64,000 bases of DNA. Origin: Macrosoma leucophasiata (lineage: Eukaryota > Arthropoda > Insecta > Lepidoptera > Hedylidae). The notes under the pieces were generated by a model. The model saw only the letters and a program-made list of their open reading frames with translations. It made no database searches and had not been told where the DNA came from. The translations under genes and the position numbers were made by a program. Below are positions 21,840-32,694 of this stretch, one piece after another (the first letter of the stretch is position 1; each line of letters opens with the position of its first letter). The DNA lies in contig JAWQUS010000002.1 of the NCBI GenBank assembly GCA_036365455.1, forward strand, positions 6,386,001-6,450,000, given 5' to 3'.

Positions 21840-22126
21840 ATTATATCGGTTGCCTAACTAGCATAGTTGGTAATAGATGGCTTCAATAGCTCAATTGGAA
21901 GAGCGGCTGGACTAGATTCCCAGTAGGTCGCGAGTTCGAGTCTCGCCTGTAGTCAAATTTTTCTTTCCATTTTTCTTTAAAAATAAAATATATTTCACAA
22001 GCATGTGTTAATGCGAAATAATATAAAAACAATCATTAAGGGTAAAAGCGACTTCTTTACGATATTCAATAAACTGAAAAGTCTATTATATCGGTTGCCT
22101 AACTAGCATAGTTGGTAATAGATGGC
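21840..22126 (+). repeat. tRNA-like element between 42-bp direct repeats
   Basis: A 42-bp sequence (starts attatatcggttgcctaact, ends gtaatagatggc) occurs at 21840-21881 and again, exactly, at 22085-22126. Between them lies a tRNA-like core (21881-21955) with agctcaattggaagagcgg and B box gagttcgagtctcgc, plus the family tail gtcaaatttttctttccatt. The anticodon loop is ctagatt on an imperfect stem. A 42-bp flanking duplication is very long for a target-site duplication, so a tandem duplication event or an LTR-like arrangement is possible. Confidence 0.75.
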
Positions 22127-22346
22127 GCTGCTGCTACCATAAAGCAATGCAATAGATGTGAAGGAATTATATATATGTCGGAGTGGAACCTAAATGTGAA
22201 TACTAGCGCCATCTAGTTTATCGGAGACGTAACCTAATTATGACTAGGGTAGATTGTTCAATAGAGAATTCTAGGTGGCGCCACTGTCGGCGTAGGTTCT
22301 TGAAATTGTTATCTTAGAGGGCATAGTTACTAGCCGATATCGGGTT

Positions 22347-22381
22347 TATAAAGGCTAGAAAATAGTTAATGACGGTCAGTC
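22347..22381 (+). promoter_or_regulatory. TATA box plus initiator
   Basis: TATAAAG at 22347-22353 is followed by TCAGTC (arthropod initiator consensus TCAGTY) at 22376-22381, a start-to-start distance of 29 bp, which is the canonical spacing. The downstream leader is rich in cagtcagtcacagtc. This could drive the candidate gene at 22546-22973, or be the promoter of a solo LTR: inverted tagatggcgct/agcgccatcta motifs at about 22118-22218 would suit an LTR. Confidence 0.55.
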
Positions 22382-22545
22382 ATAGAGTAACAGTCAGTCA
22401 GTCACAGTCACACAGTTGAATCGAATTATTATAGCGCAGTTATGCTGCCAGTTAGAACAGTGAACGTCAGTGATATTAAAGTGATATAAAGCGGGTAGTC
22501 CTGAACTTGTGATAGTAGTACTCGTAGTATCGTATCCTGATAAAT

Positions 22546-22973
22546 ATGGTTGCCCGGTCCGAAGGGTTTCTTGCCCGTTCTTCCCTGCCGGAAGTAATCG
22601 AATGGGCGGATCTTTGGCAATATACGAGTTTATTCTGCCAACCTGTGCTTTATTTCATCATCCGCTCGAGTAACCTACAGATGCCCACAAACACGAGTAA
22701 CATGTCGGCTTATGGAAAGACACGCCCACAATACTACCCACATGTCCGGACTGGAGGCCCTCATGCCGATATATATAATAATTACCTACCTACAAAATGT
22801 ACGTAATTAGCATTTCCATTTTATTTTACAATTAATTTATTTACGTTGATTTTATAAGACCTGCAAATTATGGTTCGAATAACCTACACCCTAGTAACAT
22901 TGGAGGTTTGGACGAGGACATGGAGTTTGGAACATTGGAGAGACCAAAATGTTTAATTGCTTTTGCTGTGTAA
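22546..22973 (+). CDS. candidate two-exon gene, function unknown
   Basis: Exon 1 runs from the ATG at 22546 (a second in-frame ATG is at 22681, right after cctacag) to 22802. A 56-bp intron (22803-22858, gtaatt...ttataag) would join in frame to exon 2 (22859-22973), giving 123 codons plus stop. Residues encoded around the junction (NMSAYGKTRPQYYPHV upstream; SNNLHPSNIGGLDEDMEFGT downstream) have balanced, coding-like composition. I recognise no domain; the acidic, tyrosine-rich text could be a cytoplasmic tail. The last codons and the stop lie in a palindrome (22944-23010), so the natural C-terminus may have been lost. It could instead be part of a retroelement. Confidence 0.35.
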
Positions 22974-23010
22974 TAAATTATTACACAGCAAAAGCAATTA
23001 AATATTTTGG
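22944..23010. repeat. 33-bp near-perfect palindrome
   Basis: Arms 22944-22976 and 22978-23010 are complementary with one mismatch, and the spacer is a single base. The inner 25 bp (from tttaattgcttttgctgtgt) are perfect. It supplies the stop codon of the candidate gene upstream. Immediately after it, ttggaaagaaaaattga resembles the left flank of the tRNA-like element at 47263. Confidence 0.9.
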
Positions 23011-24330
23011 CTTCGCTGCAGTTGGAAAGAAAAATTGAATCCCATCTTCCTTCCTTCCCTAAGCAGAAATCTACATTGTAAGTGTGAATTTAACTGTAGG
23101 TACTACGTCACGCAGATTAAAAAAGTTTCACAACGATGAGAAGGCAATATATTAAAGAAGGCGATGCCTTACAAAGGGCGATGTTATTTTTTGTTGACTC
23201 TGTTGAAAAAATAATCCATAAACTTTTTTAAGGGGACCACAATTGAAGACATATTAAGCCAGTCAACGATTTATGTTCCTAAGTTATATTAAAAAGAAGG
23301 AATAAAGTAGATGCTATCATAGACCATTTTAATAGGGATGATGACTAGGTATGAATCAACTACTTTGTACCATATCACATAAAAGCGACTTGCAAATGAG
23401 ATATAATGATACAAAAATTATGAAAATTCGAGTTGAATCGTATGAGATAGAAGAACTTAAAAGTGTCGAAAATACGTGAACATAAAAGTTAAGTTTAAAT
23501 TAAAAATATTTTTCACTTTTACATTCTATAAACGATATCCAACAAATTTTAATAAGAATGTTTTTACAAAAACGCAGTATTGACGAAGATATTTAAAAAT
23601 GTTTTGATTTCACCATCCCATTCACAAGTTTTAACTCTAACGTAACGTCAGAATAGAGTATCATTTTGTATGAGCCGTTTTGAGTCGTTTCACAACTCGC
23701 AACGTTTTGAATCGGTATATCTTTAAAATTGTTAGCTATTGAGTAGATGTTTCAAAGACAATATTTATTTATTTTTCCTACACTTTATGAAATTATAATT
23801 TAAAAAAACTAGTCATCATCCCTATTACCGTGTACCTATCAACAAACAAAAATATGTTTATTGTATAGTCACTATTCTAAGTGTTCAGTACAGTTGCTAA
23901 CTACTCTGTGTTAACACTCTGGTTATTTATTACCTATGTTTCGTAATTCGAACGTACGTACCCTCAGATTTTGGATTTGTGTGAGCCGTGCAACCGCATA
24001 TTAAGAAATTAAAAAAGAAAAAGGCGCGGGATCGAGGACTATCACGTAATTGACAACATATCAAAATTGACACGACCCTAAAAGAAAAATACCGTTTCTT
24101 TATTTTTCTTTTCCGAGTTCAAATATATATTTCTTGTATTTTTTTATTTCTTAATTTCTGTGAAAAAAAAATAAAACGGAAAAACATGTGTTGACGTCAC
24201 ATATATGGTGGAATGAAGTAGTTACCATTGCCTATCTTTAGATGAAAACATTATTGTTACATACTCTGTGACAAGATCTGTCAAATTGATACGGATACGT
24301 CAATGCCAAAGTATAAAACTAGGAAGTAGG
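23011..24330. other. no recognised feature
   Basis: AT-rich intergenic sequence. No convincing coding frame, RNA gene or repeat was found. Confidence 0.4.
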
Positions 24331-24339
24331 GTTGGTGAT

Positions 24340-24480
24340 CCGAGACCTTAGATCGATTAATCGGAAAATCGATCTTTAGGACCCAAGAAATCGATTCTTG
24401 TTTAAATAATTATAATAATTTATATAACTCGATCCACAGTACTGGATTGATCTAGTGAATCGATACTACACTCTGGAAAT
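24340..24480. repeat. ATCGAT-rich segment
   Basis: Several partly palindromic atcgat/gatcgattaatcg motifs occur in about 140 bp (for example agatcgattaatcggaaaat). It resembles a weaker version of the TATCGATA cluster at 34309-34626 and may be a degenerate simple palindromic repeat. Confidence 0.45.
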
Positions 24481-24799
24481 TCGAAGGTTGATCTTTTTGG
24501 TTAATTCACATAGGGACATAGGAAACATACATATCATAAGATTTAACGTTTAAACGTGAGTATAGGAAGCATTATACCAGCATTGAACACTGTTGAGTTG
24601 GTTTTTTTTTCGGTCGTCTGTTTTCCGAGAAATTTAGTATTACGTAGCCCAAATCAAAAATAGATCGATAATCGAAGAACGATTTTTTAAAAACTAATAA
24701 AAACTAAACTGGCCAATTTTTAGGTCAAAGAATCAGCATTGCCATCCAACGAGGCAATGCTGCCAGCCTTCTGGGTACCATAACACAAGAAGGCAGTGA

Positions 24800-26030
24800 T
24801 GCGGAATTTTTAGACGCATGTTGTTTTTAGTTTAAGTATAACTTTAATTTATGTAAATGTTATGTAGCTTTTAAATATATATATATTTTTTTATTATGTT
24901 TATTAATTAAGGTTGATAATTACATCTGAAATAATTTGAAATATTTATTGTTTAGTTGACAACAAAAACAAAAAATATCAAAACGAATTAAAATGTATAT
25001 TTATACATTCGATATTTTTTTTATATTTTGAGAAGCTACGCTGTGTTTTTTTTGCTCGATCGACTTTTTATAATTTTGTAGTTGGATCAAGGAAGAGATT
25101 AATCGATGGCATGCAGGGTCAAATAATTTTTTAATAATTATATTGATATATCGATAATTTTTTCGATATATCGAACATCTACAGTGACATCTACAATTGT
25201 TTTTTAGGGTCACGGCACAAGGCAATGGATCTATCGCCATTGCACCCTATGTGTGACGTCATATGGCGCATACGTCTTTTTAGAATACACTAACTTTCAA
25301 AGTAGAAATTATGAATGAAAAGTACAAAATTTCGAAAAATGGTTAAACACGGGTGCCCTAGTTTTGGATTAACTTTTAAATAATGTAATAAAACATGTAG
25401 GTTAAGAATATGAAATGTTGTCAATTGCGCGGTGTGCATATGCAGTTAATAATTAATAAATGTTTATAGACCAAAGTCAATATAAGATAGAACATCGGTA
25501 TTAGTTAACTAATATTGTCTATAGGCTAGATATATTCCAGTTACTTACTTACAGTAACAAAGTATGTATCTAAACAAATACTTACGGATATTTTTTATAT
25601 AAAATCGTGCCATCCGCCATCGGGAGTGTGTGTTTTGATAATTGTCCTGATCGGATACTTGCAAGTAGTGCCGCGGTGCTACGCGTCGCTATCGGGAGAA
25701 ACAGGTCACTCGACAGGTCACCAATTGAAATTGAGTACCCTTTTTCTTCAATCCCTTTATCTTTGTGCAATATTAACGTTTTAATTCCCTCCTGGGGATC
25801 CCCATAACCTAGGTACTTCGTGGCAGAAGTCCATCGCATCGGTAAGTACCTAGTGTTAATAAGCTACCGAGTCATATAGGTAGGTAGGGCGATGTGTAGC
25901 TTTTGCCGTCGGGATACCGAACCCTATATAGGTATACGGCACACTAAGCTACATTTAAAATGTCAGTGTCTAACTTTGCAAGAATGTGAATTCTAGTTTA
26001 TGTGATATAAATCCTCACAAATAGTTTTAA
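24800..26030. other. no recognised feature
   Basis: AT-rich, with a small ATCGATA-like patch near 25140-25175 (atatatcgataattttttcg). Open frames at 25001-25240, 25582-25839 and 25607-25807 show no family motif and are not called. Confidence 0.35.
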
Positions 26031-26033
26031 CTG

Positions 26034-26270
26034 CCTCAGTAGCTTAGTGGTAGCAGGCCACTACTACTACGCTGGAGTACGGGGTTCGATTTCCGGATCG
26101 GGGATATTAGAGATAACGGTATTAAATCCTTTATCACTGGTTCTATTAGGATTTTTCCATTTTCTGGAAGTTTCCCAGTACCTATCGAATCGAGGGTGTT
26201 TGCATGTATGATTGAACGCATGCATTTACCTCTGCGTACCCCTTCGGGGATTACAGGCGTGAAGTTACAA
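26034..26270 (+). repeat. tRNA-headed SINE
   Basis: Same family as 18546-18855: agcttagtggtagcaggcca, B box ggggttcgatttccgg, body ggatttttccattttctgga, and end gggattacaggcgtgaagtt. Shorter in the middle than the 45 kb copy. Confidence 0.85.
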
Positions 26271-26329
26271 ATAGTTTTAGTTTTGAAGAGTGTTGTAGTA
26301 CTCGTAGGTATTAAAATCGCTCACTAAAC

Positions 26330-26700
26330 TTCACGCGTTCGGACAAAAAAGAGATATGGTTTACATATCTCTTGTGCCGAATGCACTATGCCGAAGCTAG
26401 GCGACGGAAGTTCGGCACTGTTTGTTACGCCGGCAATGCTATTTGAATTACTGACACTCTATGGCGAAATTACGCTACGTTATAGCGTACAGAGTAACTT
26501 CAGTCGGGCGTACGACCGAAGTTCGGTTCGATTACTGAATTCACATACTATGCTGACATACAGCACACAGAACTGAAGTTCTGCCGCGTAAGTTCGGAAC
26601 TTATAGTGTGTCATATCAGCCAAATAAGTCGGAACGTAAAATCAGCCGCCGAATTTCCGTCGCATAGCTTCGGCATAGTGTGCCATTACACACCAGATCA
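26330..26700. mobile_element. palindromic MITE-like element
   Basis: Outer arms form a long imperfect inverted repeat: gcactatgccgaagctaggc (about 26382-26401) against gcatagcttcggcatagtgt (about 26663-26682). The interior repeats gaagttcgg/ccgaagttcgg motifs in both orientations and has local stems such as cgctacgttatagcg. GC content is higher than the surroundings. No transposase. Family unknown. Confidence 0.6.
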
Positions 26701-26914
26701 TTGCCAGTTTCAGAACCAAATTCTTGTCAATCCCTACCTTAAGGGAGTCAGCTCAGACTGTTATTTTTACTTTTACGGCAGTAAAGAAAAATAATCGTTT
26801 ATTGATAAATAGTTTTATGTATATGTATAAGTAATGTAAACACATGAGTTATTTGCTCTATGTATGTATCTATGTATAAGCAATATTTCATTGTTTAATA
26901 TAGAATAACATCCG

Positions 26915-27005
26915 TAAGTCACCAAATAGCTTCCAGTTGAAAACCAGCGTCGGGCTTCGGCCTGACTTATGCTGAACTGGAATCTATTTGGTGCAGCCGT
27001 GAGAC
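26915..27005 (-). repeat. hairpin-forming dispersed repeat
   Basis: Ends caccaaatagcttccagtt and aactggaatctatttggtg pair with one mismatch. The whole is homologous to 3408-3500 in opposite orientation (ctgcaccaaatag, gcccgacgctggttttcaa). Confidence 0.65.
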
Positions 27006-27102
27006 ACTGCTCGTGCATGTACGTCGTGTATGTGCTCGTTTTGTTATTTGGTTTATTTTTTTTCTCTATACAGGGTTTTTTTGTAACTAGCTTTGTAAAA
27101 TT

Positions 27103-27141
27103 CTTGATGAGCCAAAGCCTCCCTGGCTTTGGCTCATCAAG
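27103..27141. repeat. perfect 17-bp hairpin
   Basis: cttgatgagccaaagcc (27103-27119) and ggctttggctcatcaag (27125-27141) are exact complements with spacer tccct. Confidence 0.95.
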
Positions 27142-28031
27142 ACTGACACTTTTGTAATACAACTTTTTCTAATTCAATATATTTTTTTACCATACAAAAA
27201 ATAATAAATAGAATTTGCAGTTCTAATACTTCATAACTTCACGTAACGTAAACAGCTCACGTCGGTACCTATGTAAAAATATACCTATGAAACGTAGTGC
27301 TAACAATTGATAGAAGTCCCATTCCCCCCACTATTGTCACACTGTGTCACACTGAAAATATTAAGTCTCAAAAACTAATCCCCCTCCCTCCTCCCCTAAA
27401 ATAATAATAATATGAACGGCCCTTAAACATAATACCGTTCAAGAATCCTTTCCCGTCCTCCCGTAATTACATATCTGGTACAAATCTAGTCATAAATTTA
27501 ATTTCGACAAAAAGCGTAGAAAGGAATTACCGACTGAAAAATATGCAATATCCGGCCGCCTCAACCGGACAAACGCTCGTAAAAACTGAAAATTGGCGAG
27601 GCCAGCCAAAACCCGTTAAAATAAAGACTTCAGGGACTCCCCGAACACACATTCGCAATTAACTGAATCTCAAATATACGTAAACCACGCTCCGTCCAGA
27701 ACACTAGCTTATTTATTAATAGTTTTAAGAAATACGACGGTACTTTGAAGTAAAGGATGGTACTAAGTATTAAACGATGTTTAACATTTTATTACCCCTA
27801 GTTTGCACTAAAAACATTAAACATGATGATGTTTCGCAACTCGTCGCATTATGTATGCATGCATGTATTGCGATAAATGTCTTGTACTAGCGTTCGCACT
27901 GCTGTCAAACCTGTCATTTTAACATGTTTTTATGTAAATGTTTCATCAATGCAAACTCACGGTTAGGACTTCTACATGCGTGCTTTTTTCGTGCGACTGT
28001 CTTTATCCTTTGTGGTACAGAACTACTAAAA
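27142..28031. other. no recognised feature
   Basis: AT-rich sequence with a short C-rich run near 27380-27400. No gene, RNA or transposon recognised. Confidence 0.35.
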
Positions 28032-28330
28032 CTTTTTTTTTTAATGTTATGGAAGTGGCAATCAAGCATGCAGTTCACATTGATGTTAAGTGATGACTGC
28101 AGCCTATAGACACCCACAAAAAGACCAAGGTCGAAATGCAGTTGCGTTACCACTCCTGAGGCCTAAGGTGTTACGCCTCTATGCCGGAAATTACAGGGCC
28201 GTACATTACCATCTGACCGGAACACGAAAGTGCTGAACACTACCATTTAGCGGCAAGTATATTAGGTAATGCGGTGGTGCCTAGTGTGCCTACGCCCGCG
28301 AGCTCCGTCCCTGGAGCTCTACCACCAGTG
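28032..28330 (-). repeat. SINE-like repeat, family A
   Basis: Near full-length reverse copy, T-run at 28034-28043 and head end at ggagctctaccaccagtg (28313-28330). A small duplication near 28280 (gcctagtgtgcctacgcccg) lengthens it. Confidence 0.8.
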
Positions 28331-28785
28331 AAATAGTATGTCAAATGTGAATCAGTATGAAAGAGTATGATCCATACGTCCTTGTTATACGATATTTCCG
28401 CCTCCCCCCATCCCCCGTCCCCTTTTTACCTTGACACCAATGAATCCATTGATTTGAGTCTTCTCGTACCAAACAATAAAACGTCAGCTGCGGATGAATC
28501 AGTTGTCAAAATTACAATATTTTGCGAGAAAGGGAAGTGCACCTGGACTGATATTGACGGAGTTATCATAGTCAGTGCAATAAGGGATGTCGATAAAAAC
28601 CAAAATTGAATTGACGCAAGTTTTTGGGCTTACAAAATTTTTGGTAAAGCGCCGTTTTTCGTCAGCGTTGGAATTCAAGGATTTTAATTTGACTGTTCTG
28701 TGTGGGAAAGGTTGAGTATTCCATTTATTTATCCAAGTTTTTTCCCTCTATAAGTAGTTTTTGAGATAATGTTGAAAAAAAAAAA
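28331..28785. other. unassigned sequence
   Basis: Contains an 80-codon open frame (28367-28609, starting MIHTSLLYDISASPHPPSPF) with unremarkable composition and no domain I recognise. I do not call it a gene. Confidence 0.3.
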
Positions 28786-28790
28786 GCTGG

Positions 28791-29031
28791 TATAGGTCGC
28801 GCCACGTAAAAAGAACGCTGGAAGAAAGTAGAAGGGATGTGTTCGCGCATCGGTACACTCGCGCACGAAAGTACTAGCCCTATTGGTTTATTTTTGATCT
28901 AGCTTTCGCTTGCGGTTTCGTGTATTGGTAGGCAGATTGAAAACGCCGCACCTCATACTACCAAATAGATCGATAAATCGTCTACTGCGCAGCTTGACCG
29001 CCAGCGTTCTTTTTACCTGGCGCGACCTATA
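28791..29031. mobile_element. MITE with 31-bp TIRs and 5-bp target duplication
   Basis: Left TIR 28791-28821 (tataggtcgcgccacgtaaa ... gaacgctgg) and right TIR 29001-29031 are complementary with one mismatch. The flanks are gctgg on both sides (28786-28790 and 29032-29036), a 5-bp target-site duplication. Element length is 241 bp, with no transposase, so it is non-autonomous. Confidence 0.8.
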
Positions 29032-29036
29032 GCTGG

Positions 29037-29765
29037 GTGAGAATATCAATACATATAATGAATATTTAGTGAGTGAGAGTGAAAATCTTTAATTCTTACG
29101 TCTTATCGAGACACAAACAATTTTGAGCGTTTAAGTGCACTATTATCTATTCTGTGCTTATATGCCAAACTACGAGTAAGTAGGTATTCCACGCGTGTTT
29201 ATCTCAGTCTCTATTCGACCCGTTTCAAGAATTAAAAGTTTCGGGTTGACTGGTTAATGGTCCCTGCATAAGTGATAGTTACTTTGGAGCGTTACATACT
29301 CGTTCAAGCAATGTACATGTTATTGAGTATAATAAGCTTTGTAATAATTCAATAACATTTAAGAGTAGGTAGATAGGTATAATTTATAGTATCGTATAGA
29401 CTAAGGAATCTTAAGTGTTAGCCTTGATATAGACTGCCTACCGATAGGTCAATCCCCTCCTAATATGCATTGTAATTTCTATACCTACTAGCTCACAAAT
29501 TGTACCACGAGCAATTTTAACCTTGCATCATAATTTGCATATTCGTTTTGTTGTGACCTAGGTACACGAATAGTAATAGTACTACTTGTTGAATTTTAAA
29601 TTCAAATAAGGAAGCATTGTACCCGTATTTGATAGAAGACTAATTTAAATTCAATCATAAACACAAAAATGATTTCGTTTCTACTTTTTATACAAATTAT
29701 TTACTTACATTCACTCGCATGTCTTTTTGTGAAAATACAATGACATTATGATAACCAATCTTCAA
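29037..29765. other. no recognised feature
   Basis: AT-rich intergenic sequence, no supported gene or repeat. Confidence 0.35.
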
Positions 29766-29968
29766 TCTATATAAACAAAAATGAATCACCGAAATGTTTG
29801 TGAGCGAATAACTTCCAAACGCAACGCAAACTGCACCAAATTGGATAAATCTTTCTTTTATGTGTTCGATATTGCCAGAGAATGTTTGTATGAAAAATAA
29901 TATTTAAAAAGTTATGCCAAAATTTTGACAATCTTCGATGGCGGTGTTAAGTATGCCAGGTCACCTAG
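29766..29968 (+). mobile_element. Helitron-like element, 203 bp
   Basis: Starts with TC (tctatataaacaaaaatgaa) and ends gccaggtcacctag, i.e. the 5' TC and 3' CTAG ends expected of Helitrons, with no terminal inverted repeat. The start and end resemble 43913-44130 (gcgatatataaaaatc; cgggtcagctag). Non-autonomous. Confidence 0.65.
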
Positions 29969-30104
29969 TAATATATATTTGTAGCTTGTGAAATCACCAA
30001 AGATTTTAGATAATAGTTGAGCGTTTTCTCATTATCACAAAAGAAGTAAAAAAGGTAAAACTTAAGCCATAATCAATCAACCAAGATCAGTTCAGCTGTC
30101 ACAC

Positions 30105-30235
30105 AAATGTCACCTCAGTCTGCCCGTGGCCCGAGACCACGAAAACTGAAAAGCAGCCGAAACGTCGGGTTGATTTAAAATAATCGTTATATTTTAATTT
30201 AAGAGAGATACATTTGAAAACTAGTTTTAATTCAA
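30105..30235 (+). mobile_element. Penelope-like terminal repeat, solo
   Basis: cacctcagtctgcccgtggc, gaccacgaaaactgaaaagc and cgaaacgtcgggttgattta match the terminal repeat at 34065-34210. No coding sequence is attached. Confidence 0.65.
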
Positions 30236-30394
30236 CAAGATCAGTTCACCTAGATTTGTGACTATAACTTTACCAATAACACCATATAGCTTTAATAGCA
30301 TGTTCCGGTATCGTAACCATCACAAAGGCAAAACAACATAGATCTCAAGGGTGCCAACCGCAACTGCATTTTCCCCTCCCTCCCCTCCCGTATT

Positions 30395-30475
30395 TGTGTA
30401 GATGTCTGTAGACTACAGTTTTACTTACCATCCATGGGAACTGCTTGTTTGTCGCCACCATCACATAAACAAAAC
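30395..30475 (+). repeat. family A SINE-like tail fragment
   Basis: Diverged tail portion: gactacagttttacttacca, then ctgcttgtttgtcgccacca and tcacataaaca. Confidence 0.4.
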
Positions 30476-30867
30476 AATTTGTTTCACAAACGGTTCGAAC
30501 CACCGATATGTGCCAAAGTACTGCGCCAGTCAGGTCGTCTATCTTGAACGAAATAACCTTGTTAAAAGGATAATAAGACGATGTAAAAGTATACTGCCTT
30601 GTCACATATTAAGCCTTGCTAGTTATATTATTAATAACCGCACCTATATCGGCGTAAGAGCTTAATGTAAGTTACGTCTCCCACGTTTACTAGAAGACAT
30701 TTTGCTATCAAGTCTGCTAAGTGTGGTTGAAGCTTAGAGGAATAACGCTTATGGGTTCAAGTTATAAAATGTTAAGACTTGGTAAAAGGGAACCCTTAAA
30801 TCACCACTCATAAACAATCGATCTTTTTATAATTTTTAAAACACTCGCGTTTAACACTCATTTTACA

Positions 30868-31049
30868 AATTTTACGAACCGGGTCGTGACGCGATATAGA
30901 TATTGGGTAAAAACACTCACACACTCACAGTCAGTCTGTCAGTCTGTCCGCGACCACGGCTTGTGCAACCGAGTCGAAACGGAACGGAATAAAGGTAAAA
31001 AGTGTTTTACCCAATATCTATATCGCGTCACGACCCGGTTCGTAAAATT
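30868..31049. mobile_element. Penelope-like terminal repeat folded as a 45-bp perfect inverted repeat
   Basis: Arms 30868-30912 and 31005-31049 are exact complements over 45 bp (arm includes ccgggtcgtgacgcgatata). The 92-nt spacer contains cgcgaccacggcttgtgcaa and cgagtcgaaacgg, the signature seen in the fragment at 15985-16125. The whole looks like the inverted-terminal-repeat arrangement of a Penelope-like element whose body has been lost. Confidence 0.75.
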
Positions 31050-31379
31050 AGTAAAATAATTCTATTTGTCTGCCCGTCCGTCTGTCACGACTGTCACACT
31101 GGTTTATGGGTGGTGGTACACGTAACTGCGAATTCGCATCACATCTCGTGCGAGTTCGCAGATAGAAACAAAATATAAATTATTTGATTAGCAAAACAAA
31201 AGAAAAATATAGTTGGTATTTATGTAACACTGAACACTATAATATTCAGAAGAAAACAAGGTGGTGCCTACAACCTCAAGCTCCGTGGAGCCTACTCGTA
31301 CCAGTCATTTTTTTTTATGGCATCGCTATTACGCATATTGCCAGTGTCAAGTTAAACGATATTTCGTATTCGTAATAAG

Positions 31380-31450
31380 CAGCGTAAACGTCAGAGTCAG
31401 TCAGTCAATTTATCAGTCAGTCAGTCAGAGTCACAGTCAGTAATTCAAGT
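31380..31450 (+). repeat. (cagt)n low-complexity stretch
   Basis: Interrupted runs of cagtcagtcagtc. A similar run lies just downstream of the initiator at 22376. A SINE head fragment (gtggtgcctacaacctcaag) precedes it at 31258-31300. Confidence 0.6.
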
Positions 31451-31494
31451 AAAGCGATGGCTACTTTACCAGAACATTTACATCATCATCACTG

Positions 31495-31725
31495 GTCTTC
31501 GCGCGCACTATTCGCGCGACGCGGATGCAGCACCGGGGCATCCCCCTCTGCTGCAGCTTCTTCTGCCCTGCGGCTGCAGGACGGCGTTTGGCACCCCCTT
31601 GGGGGCTGTGGTGGAGGAGGTGGGCACCATGGACTCATCCCACCATGGTATTGGCGTCCAGGTCCTGCTGTGCTCTCATCCTCTTCTCTTTTCTTGGTGC
31701 GATCTCGAGCGGGCTTAATCAACAT
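31495..31725. other. GC-rich island with proline-rich antisense frame
   Basis: About 230 bp of strongly GC-rich sequence in an AT-rich setting. Both strands are open: plus-strand 31457-31753 and minus-strand 31489-31725. The minus frame has KPARDRTKKREEDES near its start and CPPPPPQPPRG in the middle, reading like a low-complexity protein segment. I do not recognise it. It could be an exon, a retroelement ORF1 piece, or just an open GC-rich stretch. Confidence 0.35.
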
Positions 31726-31753
31726 TTACAATGAAGTTTTGGAGGCAACCTGA

Positions 31754-32095
31754 TAGGTCGTGTTTTCGCACTGTTTTTCTATTTCAATTTACACGGGCAC
31801 TGTAATAAACCTACATCAAACAAAATGGCACGAACTTTATTTAATATAACTCAAAAATACACCAAGAAAACGAAACAAAATAAGAGCACCACACGCCTCT
31901 TTCATGGTTCTCGCCAAAACCTACCAGTCATTTATTGGCAGCAGAGTTAAAATAACAAATGTCCATCATAAATATCATAATTCCATCAGAAAGACGTTCA
32001 TGGCTAGATAAAAACCTCCCCAAAGATGCAGAAAGTTTCAGAATCGATCGATTCTGGAACCTCACATAACGACATATACCTATACAGTACTCGAC
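31754..32095. other. no recognised feature
   Basis: AT-rich, nothing supported. Confidence 0.3.
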
Positions 32096-32099
32096 AATT

Positions 32100-32340
32100 A
32101 ATATTGCACATCGAGCCCGCGAAAGAGACGATTGGCTAGTTTCGATTTCGTAGAGCGTTATCTCTGTTGCACACTGCCTACGTACGCACAGACAGCCCGT
32201 TATTGGTCAAAACTTGATCAAAATGGTCGACAAACGTCAAATAGTAACGTTGCGTCACATAGTAAATAGGTACGGTGCGAAAGAGATAACGCTCTACATA
32301 CCCGAAATAAGCCGAAGTCTCCTTCCTAGGATCGATGTCT
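32100..32340. repeat. repeat family B
   Basis: Homologous to the split copy at 8905-9300. Contains ggctagtttcgatttcgtag, ggtcaaaacttgatcaaaat and ccgaagtctc. The gtagagcgttatctc at the start and gagataacgctctac near 32282-32296 are inverted copies, so it is partly palindromic. Confidence 0.65.
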
Positions 32341-32694
32341 AATATTTATTGTTAAGCACTGTACCATAATTTGAGGCCCATATTGAACGACTGTATGTAA
32401 TATACTGGCAACACACATTAAAAAGTTATGAAGCAATATTGTATTCATTTAAATACGACGGAGAGGACGGAAAGTATCGTAAAATTAAAGCAATCAAATG
32501 AAACCGCCATAATTGAATGAAGTTAAATTAATTTTACGGCATTCATTGATAACCGAATTTGCGCATTGCACGGCGACTATTCACAAAATAAAATATGAAA
32601 GGAAGTGTAAATTCCAGTCACCGACTTTTTTGATTGGAAATATAATTTCACTCCTGGTGTGTACACCAGTTTCTGCTACAGTGTATGCAGAAAC

